Positions 1 through 4,732 of a stretch of DNA of 5,211 nucleotides are shown one piece after another. Source of the DNA: Erysipelotrichaceae bacterium (GTDB lineage Bacteria; Bacillota_I; Bacilli_A; RFN20; CAG-826); assembly GCA_031271635.1 (NCBI GenBank), contig JAISVG010000035.1:1-5211 (forward strand). The letters are read 5' to 3'. Numbering within the stretch: the first letter of the stretch is position 1; every line of letters starts with the position of its first letter. Under the pieces are notes generated by a model. The model worked only from the letters and a program-made list of their open reading frames with translations. It did not search any database and was not told the origin of the DNA. A program made the translations under genes and the position numbers.

Positions 1-655
1 TAAAAGTAGTATCAATTGAATCTCTAGTGGTACCTGCAACTGGGGAAACTACAACTCGCTCCTCATTTAACATCGCGTTTACTAAAGATGATTTTCCCAC
101 GTTGACCTGTCCTATAAGCGCGATGGTGGCCTCACTAACCGCTGCTTCTTCAAGATAGTCTTCTTTAATAAAGGCTACAATCTGGTCTAATAAATCGCCA
201 ATTCCCGTCCCATGAACACCACTAAGAGGAAGCGGGGTTCCAAAACCAAGTTCATAAAAATCATTAACGCGACTAATTAAAGAAAAGTCATCGACTTTAT
301 TTACGGCGAGAATTACCTTTTTTTTTGATTTTTGAAGCATTTTCGCAATGAAGATATCGTCATTAGTTACTCCGAGTTTAGCGTCAGTCAAAAAAACAAT
401 GACATCAGCCTCATTAATCGCAATCTCGGCTTGTAATCTTATTTCGGTTTGAAAGGGGACATTTTTAATTTCAATTCCACCCGTATCAATAACTCCAAAA
501 GTCTTTGTTAACCATGAGGCAGTCCCGTAAATACGATCCCTTGTAACGCCTCTAGTATCATCAATAATGGCCTTTCGTTCACCAATAATGCGGTTAAAAA
601 TCGTTGATTTCCCAACATTTGGAGTCCCTACTAAAGCCACTACTAGTCGTTGCAT
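1..655 (-). CDS. der: Ribosome assembly GTPase Der (EngA), N-terminal half, partial
   Basis: Der is a cytoplasmic GTPase with two tandem G domains and a C-terminal KH-like domain that helps mature the 50S ribosomal subunit. The window holds the first 218 residues, about half the usual length of roughly 435; the rest lies beyond position 1. Visible in G domain 1: P-loop GTPNVGKST (residues 10-18), DTRGVTRD switch region (34-40), DTGG (57-60), NKVD (119-122) and an SGVHGTG G5 region (145-151). After an acidic linker (about 165-175), G domain 2 begins with GQVNVGKSS (182-190) and GTTRDSIDT (208-216). The ATG at 655 lies inside the end of cmk (13-nt overlap), with a weak GGTGA ribosome site about 10 nt upstream, so translational coupling is likely. 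Both P-loops depart from the common GRPNVGKS: Thr replaces Arg in the first, and Gln-Val replaces Arg-Pro in the second. The identification is firm from the paired GTPase motifs. Confidence 0.96.
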   Translation of the reverse strand, partial: MQRLVVALVGTPNVGKSTIFNRIIGERKAIIDDTRGVTRDRIYGTASWLTKTFGVIDTGGIEIKNVPFQTEIRLQAEIAINEADVIVFLTDAKLGVTNDDIFIAKMLQKSKKKVILAVNKVDDFSLISRVNDFYELGFGTPLPLSGVHGTGIGDLLDQIVAFIKEDYLEEAAVSEATIALIGQVNVGKSSLVNAMLNEERVVVSPVAGTTRDSIDTTF

Positions 656-1326
656 TTTATTTTTTCACCAATAATCTCTAAAACTCTGGCTACTACCTCA
701 ACAATGCTCATAAATGAAGTATCAATAATAACAGCATCATTCGCCATTTTAAGGGGAGCGAAGTCACGGTGTGAGTCAATATAATCACGTTTTCTTACTT
801 CTTCGATCACGTCTTCTAAAGAAAGATTAATTCCTTTTGAAAGATTCTCTTCATAACGTCTTACGGCTCTTGTTTCAACACTAGCAATCATAAAAATCTT
901 GACATTCGCATTTGGTAAGACATAAGTACCAATATCTCTTCCATCCATCACTACTGAATCTAGGCTTGCCATTTGTCGTTGCTGTTCCACTAAAGCTAGT
1001 CTTACTTCTTTTATCGCAGCAATATAAGAAACATTTTGGTTCACTTCAGGAGTTCTAATATCAAAAGAAACATCTTTATTATTAAGCATTACAACGTGTT
1101 CAGGCTTAAGGCGAATTGAAATCTTGGGTAAGACCGCGATTACTTCTGGTTCGTTTTGACAGTTAATACCGTGCTTTAAACAATATAAAGTGACAGCACG
1201 ATACATCGCTCCGGTATCAATATAAGTATAATTAAGCTGTTTTGAGACTAATTTAGCAATCGTTGACTTTCCGGCGGCCGCTGGACCATCAATTGCAATA
1301 CTAATTATTTTTTTGTTATTTACCAT
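643..1326 (-). CDS. cmk: Cytidylate (CMP/dCMP) kinase
   Basis: This enzyme transfers phosphate from ATP to CMP or dCMP, giving CDP/dCDP in cytoplasmic pyrimidine nucleotide salvage and supply. The 227-residue length is normal for the short bacterial form. Residues 13-22 give the P-loop (DGPAAAGKST), 36-43 the IDTGAMYR nucleotide-monophosphate motif and 128-134 the DGRDIGT motif. The R-D-x-x-D-x-x-R-x-x-x-P-L lid/CMP-site signature is at 179-191. Ser100, Arg109, Asp183 and Arg186 are placed like the CMP-contacting residues of the E. coli enzyme (inference from spacing). The ATG overlaps the upstream 91-codon gene by 7 nt, and no Shine-Dalgarno precedes it, so it probably relies on coupling. 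Its TAG stop lies inside der. The direct cmk-der junction, without the rpsA gene found between them in Bacillus, is also seen in Mycoplasma-type genomes. Confidence 0.97.
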   Translation of the reverse strand: MVNNKKIISIAIDGPAAAGKSTIAKLVSKQLNYTYIDTGAMYRAVTLYCLKHGINCQNEPEVIAVLPKISIRLKPEHVVMLNNKDVSFDIRTPEVNQNVSYIAAIKEVRLALVEQQRQMASLDSVVMDGRDIGTYVLPNANVKIFMIASVETRAVRRYEENLSKGINLSLEDVIEEVRKRDYIDSHRDFAPLKMANDAVIIDTSFMSIVEVVARVLEIIGEKIKCND

Positions 1327-1595
1327 AAGTTAAGTACCAAGATTAAAGCAATAATTCCTAAAACCAATAAAACACCTAAAAAGATGATGGTGATCGTAAT
1401 CCGGTTTGTTGTTTTAGTTTCAATGTTCTCAAAAGTGGTTGTAAGTTCGTCTTCTTCATCGCTACTAGCTATCTCGTCAACAATGGTTGACTGATATTTT
1501 GAAATATATGCTTCTTTTTCGTCAGGAGAAGATGAAGCGGCGGTCACTTCTGTTTCATGATTTGATTTATAACGATCCGTCCGTTTTTGTACCAT
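1320..1595 (-). CDS. Small acidic protein with one C-terminal membrane segment, function unknown
   Basis: I do not recognise this 91-residue protein. Residues 1-12 are basic. Residues 13-62 are polar, rich in Ser, Thr, Glu and Asp, with an acidic patch at 40-50 (DEIASSDEEDE), and are probably disordered. Residues 67-90 form a single strongly hydrophobic helix ending in Trp91. With Lys61 and Arg65 before the helix and nothing after it, the positive-inside rule predicts a tail-anchored protein whose N-terminus is in the cytoplasm. The ATG is the only Met in the frame, and an in-frame TAA lies 12 nt upstream, so the start is well fixed. Nevertheless there is no Shine-Dalgarno: the preceding bases are pure AT-rich sequence. 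The gene overlaps cmk by 7 nt, so the two are probably co-expressed. It is likely a real gene because of this coupling and its coherent soluble-plus-membrane design. A role linked to cmk or der cannot be inferred. Confidence 0.75.
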   Translation of the reverse strand: MVQKRTDRYKSNHETEVTAASSSPDEKEAYISKYQSTIVDEIASSDEEDELTTTFENIETKTTNRITITIIFLGVLLVLGIIALILVLNLW

Positions 1596-1601
1596 GGTTT
1601 T

Positions 1602-1630
1602 ATTTTATAATAAAAAACATAAAAGCAAAA
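1602..1630 (-). promoter_or_regulatory. Possible weak promoter for the small membrane protein-cmk-der unit
   Basis: The 72-bp gap between the glycosidase stop and the next ATG holds AT-rich -10-like hexamers on the minus strand: TAAAAT at 1607-1602, and the overlapping TATAAA and TATTAT just upstream. A poor -35 candidate (TTTTGC or TTGCTT) lies around 1630-1623. Initiation from TAAAAT would fall at or next to the ATG at 1595, giving a leaderless message, which would agree with the absence of a Shine-Dalgarno. The -35 is weak and AT-rich sequence yields such matches by chance, so this is tentative. No convincing terminator was seen between the glycosidase stop and this point; the small inverted repeats there have stems of only 4-5 bp. 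Read-through from the glycosidase is therefore the alternative source of expression. Confidence 0.3.
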
Positions 1631-1667
1631 CGGGAATCACCTGATTTTTGAAGATATCCACGAATTG

Positions 1668-3185
1668 CTATTCCTCACTAATAATAACCAAAGAAAAAGG
1701 TTTTAAAGTAATAAGCCCGTTTTCGTTTGTTGCCTCATTAACTTGGTATATAATCTTTTGTGCTGACTTAATTCGATATGTTTTAGGGTCCTGAAGCGGA
1801 TTAACAATAACTAATAATTTATGACGTTTGAAACTAAAAAGACCGCGATCGGCCTTCACGAACTGGAAGTCTTTTCCTAGAATATCTTCATGACTAGCAC
1901 GGAATCTTAAAGATTCTCGCACCACGTTAAGGAGGGAGTTAGGATCATCTTCTTGGGTAGCAACATCAATCTCGCTAGTAGTATCTACGGGAAGAAAAAT
2001 GTCATCCGCTACTGAGAAGCCACGATGCTTATTCTGATTCCATTGCATCGGAGTTCGGCTTCCGGTTCTTTGAAAACCACATTCTTTACTTGGAAGATCT
2101 TTTTGATATTTCATGCCAATTTCATCCCCATAATATAAGAACGGGATGCCTGGAAGCATAAAAAGAGTGGTATAGATTATTTTAAGTTGCGGTACTGAAT
2201 AAAAGCCACCTAAACGCGGGGTATCATGGTTACAAGTAATAATTCCAATATCACCTAAATCCTTGATTTCTTGAAACCATTTAATAAAGACTTCAAAACA
2301 CTTTTTAGCATCACCACGACCTAAAGCATCAAATACTGAATGGTTGCCAGTTTCTTCATATCGTACCAAACGATTCAAAAAATTATGATAATGATCTAAA
2401 ATAAAATCAACGTCAAAACCTGCCTTAATTGCTCGCGGTGAACTCCACTCGGAGATGAAGATATGCTCTGAATAGTCTTTTTTAATCTCTTGAAGTACTT
2501 CTTGCCATAAAGCAATCGTCGCTACTTTATCGGGATCATTTTTCACTAAAGAATCAGCCATATCAACTCGAAATCCAGCGACTCCTAAATCAAACCAGTA
2601 ACGAATGATTTGTTTCAAATAGTTTCGTTGTTTGAGACAGCGAGGATCTTGGTAACTTAGTTGCCAGTTTGGATCGGTTATTTCGTAAAAGCCGTAATTA
2701 ATTGCTGGCTGTGTCGAGAAAAAATTCACGAGATAATTCCCATTTCGCTCATATCTTCCAGAAATAAAGCGATATCCATCCGGTAATTCCCAAGGAGACT
2801 TATTCCAAATGAACATATCACTATATTCATTCCTAATGGGTGAAGCACTTTTAATGAACAAAGGGTTCTCTTCCGAGGCGTGTCCTGGCACTAGATCAAG
2901 ACAGATACGAATTTCTAGTTTAGCAGCAACCTTTAATAGTTCCTTAAAATCATCTAAGATACCAAAGCGCTTTGAAACCTTAAAGAAGTCACGCACATCA
3001 TAACCACCATCACGAAAAGGTGAGTCATAAATGGGGTTAATCCAAATCGCATTACATCCAAGTGATTTGATATAGTCAAGTTTAGATGTAATCCCTTTAA
3101 AATCGCCATATCCATCTCCGTTAGTATCTAAAAATGAATTAGGATATATTTCATAAAAAACCGCTTTTTTTAGCCATGTCGCCAT
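1668..3185 (-). CDS. Glycoside hydrolase family 13 enzyme (alpha-glucosidase/alpha-amylase type), cytoplasmic
   Basis: A 505-residue GH13 enzyme that hydrolyses or transfers alpha-linked glucose units by the retaining mechanism. An N-terminal Ca-site-like loop DTNGDGYGD (20-28) opens the (beta/alpha)8 barrel. Conserved region I is DLVPGH (97-102), region II GFRVDMAD has the nucleophile Asp208, region III ISEW has the acid/base Glu246, and region IV NHDTPR (319-324) has the transition-state Asp321. YYGDEIGM (351-358) and RTPMQW (377-382) are further family hallmarks. The last 90 or so residues should form the C-terminal beta domain. There is no signal peptide, so it probably acts on imported malto- or isomalto-oligosaccharides. 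All catalytic residues are present; region I has Gly where Asn is commonest. The start is set by AAAGGAG at 3200-3194, 8 nt before the ATG. It sits between ferredoxin and cmk, unrelated in function, just after a terminator. The substrate (oligo-1,6-glucosidase, maltodextrin glucosidase, trehalose-related) cannot be assigned. Confidence 0.93.
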   Translation of the reverse strand: MATWLKKAVFYEIYPNSFLDTNGDGYGDFKGITSKLDYIKSLGCNAIWINPIYDSPFRDGGYDVRDFFKVSKRFGILDDFKELLKVAAKLEIRICLDLVPGHASEENPLFIKSASPIRNEYSDMFIWNKSPWELPDGYRFISGRYERNGNYLVNFFSTQPAINYGFYEITDPNWQLSYQDPRCLKQRNYLKQIIRYWFDLGVAGFRVDMADSLVKNDPDKVATIALWQEVLQEIKKDYSEHIFISEWSSPRAIKAGFDVDFILDHYHNFLNRLVRYEETGNHSVFDALGRGDAKKCFEVFIKWFQEIKDLGDIGIITCNHDTPRLGGFYSVPQLKIIYTTLFMLPGIPFLYYGDEIGMKYQKDLPSKECGFQRTGSRTPMQWNQNKHRGFSVADDIFLPVDTTSEIDVATQEDDPNSLLNVVRESLRFRASHEDILGKDFQFVKADRGLFSFKRHKLLVIVNPLQDPKTYRIKSAQKIIYQVNEATNENGLITLKPFSLVIISEE

Positions 3186-3208
3186 ATTTGATTCTCCTTT
3201 TTGACTAC

Positions 3209-3245
3209 AAATAAAAACACTCTACTTAACTTTAAATAGAGTGTT
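3209..3245 (-). terminator. Intrinsic terminator after the ferredoxin gene
   Basis: On the minus strand a 9-bp perfect stem (AACACTCTA / TAGAGTGTT, arms 3245-3237 and 3224-3216) can be extended by about three weaker pairs around an AT-rich loop. It runs directly into a T-rich tract (GTTTTTATTT). It begins 5 nt past the ferredoxin TAA. The opposite strand has no good T-tract, so it should work only leftward. The glycosidase Shine-Dalgarno lies less than 10 nt beyond the T-tract, so the amount of read-through would directly affect glycosidase expression. Confidence 0.85.
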
Positions 3246-3250
3246 CTTCA

Positions 3251-3418
3251 TTATTCACTAATTGCTTGAGTTGGACAGCTTTGAACGGCATCATCGGCCT
3301 CTGGTGCATCACCAGTCACTTTCGCCTTTCCGTCATCATCAAAATCAAAAGCTGCAGGGGCGATACTAATACATACGCCACAGCCAATACACTTTTCTTT
3401 GTCGATTTTATATTTCAT
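3251..3418 (-). CDS. fer: Single-cluster [4Fe-4S] ferredoxin
   Basis: This 55-residue small acidic electron carrier is cytoplasmic. The cluster ligands are Cys10, Cys13 and Cys16 in C-I-G-C-G-V-C, plus Cys48 followed by Pro in the C-terminal S-C-P-T-x-A-I motif. This is the normal arrangement of the monocluster ferredoxins of Bacillus and Thermotoga; the second C-x-x-C-x-x-C set of clostridial 2[4Fe-4S] ferredoxins is absent. The central part (26-43) is Asp-rich, as expected for docking to redox partners. The ATG at 3418 has a perfect AAGGAGG Shine-Dalgarno at 3430-3424, 5 nt upstream. The TAA is followed at once by an intrinsic terminator. In B. subtilis fer also neighbours ribU, so the pairing with the upstream gene supports both calls. 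The redox partner is not identifiable here; the neighbouring genes include no oxidoreductase. Confidence 0.95.
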   Translation of the reverse strand: MKYKIDKEKCIGCGVCISIAPAAFDFDDDGKAKVTGDAPEADDAVQSCPTQAISE

Positions 3419-3433
3419 TTGATCCTCCTTGCC

Positions 3434-3468
3434 ATTATATTATATTCTCATTTGTTATTCTTTACTAA
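3434..3468 (-). promoter_or_regulatory. fer: Probable promoter for ferredoxin
   Basis: Two overlapping perfect -10 hexamers (TATAAT at 3444-3439 and 3439-3434) lie in the 29-bp gap before fer on the minus strand. The best -35 is weak: TTAGTA at 3468-3463, 18 nt from the first -10 and inside the end of the ribU-like gene. A start a few bases after the -10 would leave just enough leader for the AAGGAGG site. The strong -10 and the terminator behind fer suggest a short monocistronic fer message in addition to any read-through from ribU. The weak -35 keeps confidence moderate. Confidence 0.45.
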
Positions 3469-4062
3469 TAAATAACGCTTCATCGTTAGTGATGATGGAA
3501 TAAAAACTGCAAACACAATTGCGCTTTTTAAAACATTAAATGGTAAGGAGATATATAGACCATAAGAAAAGTATAAATCTTTAACATCAGGGGCGACTGA
3601 ATTTGCAAGACCTAAGAGTTCCGCTTCAGTTAAATCATACACAAACATATAAACAGGAAGTAAGACTAGCATATTTAAAAAGAACGAAACAACTAGTTGT
3701 AACGCAAAACCAATACTAAGACCAACAAAATAACGCTTCAAAGTTTTTTTCTTTAAAACCGCAATCGCAAGGGGGAGCGATAAGGAAAGACTCATTATAA
3801 GATCACCAAATTCACCAATGCCAAATGTTTCAGATCCTGGGGCAATGAATTTAAAGAGTGTTTTAACTAAGGCCGTCCCAATTACTTCAATTGGACCAAA
3901 CATTGCCGCAAAGATAATCGGAAGATCATCTAAGTGCATTTTCATGTATGGTGGAAAAAACGGCAGGCCAAACTGCAAGAAGGGAGCACAATAAAGAATC
4001 GTAGCAATAGCCCCTAACACTCCAATTCTTGCCATCATTAGTATTGTTTTACGGTTTTTCAT
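3448..4062 (-). CDS. ribU: ECF transporter S component, RibU-like (probable riboflavin uptake)
   Basis: This is a substrate-binding membrane subunit of an energy-coupling-factor vitamin transporter. It would join a shared EcfT and ATPase (EcfA/A') module encoded elsewhere. The 204 residues hold five or six hydrophobic segments (about 8-30, 47-66, 85-101, 111-140 and 170-193), the usual S-component layout. The first helix carries small residues (ARIGVLGAIA, 11-20), like the Ala/Gly motif that contacts EcfT. The segment Y39-M-K-M-H-L-D-D-L-P47 and the following FGPIEVIGTALVKTLFKF resemble the conserved RibU stretch (Y-L-K-x-D-x-S-D-x-P...FGP), and GIGEFGDLIM (81-90) matches its G-E-x-x-N/D region. 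RibU is thus the best specificity call; another vitamin cannot be excluded. AAAGGA 6 nt before the ATG sets the start, which overlaps parB by 14 nt. No FMN riboswitch precedes it, nor is there room for one. It ends in TGA. Confidence 0.82.
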   Translation of the reverse strand: MKNRKTILMMARIGVLGAIATILYCAPFLQFGLPFFPPYMKMHLDDLPIIFAAMFGPIEVIGTALVKTLFKFIAPGSETFGIGEFGDLIMSLSLSLPLAIAVLKKKTLKRYFVGLSIGFALQLVVSFFLNMLVLLPVYMFVYDLTEAELLGLANSVAPDVKDLYFSYGLYISLPFNVLKSAIVFAVFIPSSLTMKRYLLVKNNK

Positions 4063-4732
4063 AAATAATCCTTTCTAAATCATGAACGGAAATCTTATCA
4101 CTTTTAATTCTTGCCACTAAACTCTTTAAGTCAACTTCATCATGATTGACCAAAACTTTCGCATGACCAAATGATAAGTTATTTTCTGAGATCTCATCTT
4201 GGATCGCTTGCGGTAAAGATAAAAGACGGAGAATATTAGCCACTTGACTTCGCGATAGAGCCGTAAGAAGACTAATATCACGTTGTGTATACTGATATTC
4301 CTTTTTTAAGATATCAAACAAAGTCGCTACTTCCATCACATTTTGGGTCTTACGATCAATAATATCGGCGATTTGAAATAAGACAGCCTCGTAATCACTC
4401 TTAAATCTTAGCGTAATGACTCCAATTTTAGCCTTAAGTCTTTGGGCCGCTGCTAGTCGTTTACGGCCAATTAAAACTTCAAGATTGTCGTCGTGAATCA
4501 AACAGTATATTGGCTGTTTTACTAAATTGTTTTTAAAATCATCAAGATACTTAGCAATCATTCTCTCATCCATCTTAACTTTTTTTAGTCGTCTTGAATC
4601 CATGATTTTCGCTGAATCAACATATTTAATCGAACCGCTTTCGCCACTGTCAATAATATCAAAAACAACATTCTTCGTTTTAAATTGTTCGAGAATGTTT
4701 CCAAGATTGTTCTTAATTATTTTCGATTTCAT
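4049..4732 (-). CDS. parB: ParB/Spo0J-family partition protein, short and divergent
   Basis: ParB proteins bind parS DNA, slide as CTP-dependent clamps and stimulate the ParA ATPase during chromosome or plasmid segregation. This one is 227 residues against about 280-300 normally. Residues 8-17 (NNLGNILEQF) resemble the N-terminal ParA-contact peptide. Residues 38-110 are the ParB/Srx-like nucleotide domain, with QPIYCLI (73-79) and GRKRLAAAQ (89-97), where typical family members have GERRxRAA. At 121-130 the usual ENxQR motif is replaced by ADIIDRKTQN. The helix-turn-helix is well kept (149-171: TQRDISLLTALSRSQVANILRLL), then LSFGHAKVL (186-194). The protein stops soon after, so the C-terminal dimerisation domain is absent. 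I chose ATG at 4732, which overlaps parA by 20 nt; a TTG two codons upstream (4738) is in frame. Neither has a clear Shine-Dalgarno, suggesting coupling to parA. A Noc-like or other specialised role is possible. Confidence 0.88.
   Translation of the reverse strand: MKSKIIKNNLGNILEQFKTKNVVFDIIDSGESGSIKYVDSAKIMDSRRLKKVKMDERMIAKYLDDFKNNLVKQPIYCLIHDDNLEVLIGRKRLAAAQRLKAKIGVITLRFKSDYEAVLFQIADIIDRKTQNVMEVATLFDILKKEYQYTQRDISLLTALSRSQVANILRLLSLPQAIQDEISENNLSFGHAKVLVNHDEVDLKSLVARIKSDKISVHDLERIIYEKP

Noticed and set aside
1081..1100. Possible parS-like CACGTG-type palindromes across the window
   Set aside because: Only partial matches such as AACGTG or CACGTC occur; none has the TGTTNCACGTGAAACA layout.
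1631..1667. Possible terminator after the glycosidase
   Set aside because: The only inverted repeats there (GAAT..ATTC, AATCA..TGATT) have stems of 4-5 bp without a T-tract placed after them.
2809..3003. Plus-strand open frame of 64 codons opposite the GH13 gene
   Set aside because: It is fully inside the well-supported glycosidase gene and shows no recognisable domain.
3266..3475. Plus-strand open frame of 69 codons opposite ferredoxin
   Set aside because: It lies antisense to the ferredoxin gene, whose cysteine motif and Shine-Dalgarno are clear; the plus frame shows no recognisable domain.
4049..4085. FMN riboswitch before the ribU-like gene
   Set aside because: The gene begins inside parB, and no conserved aptamer segments or terminator are visible.
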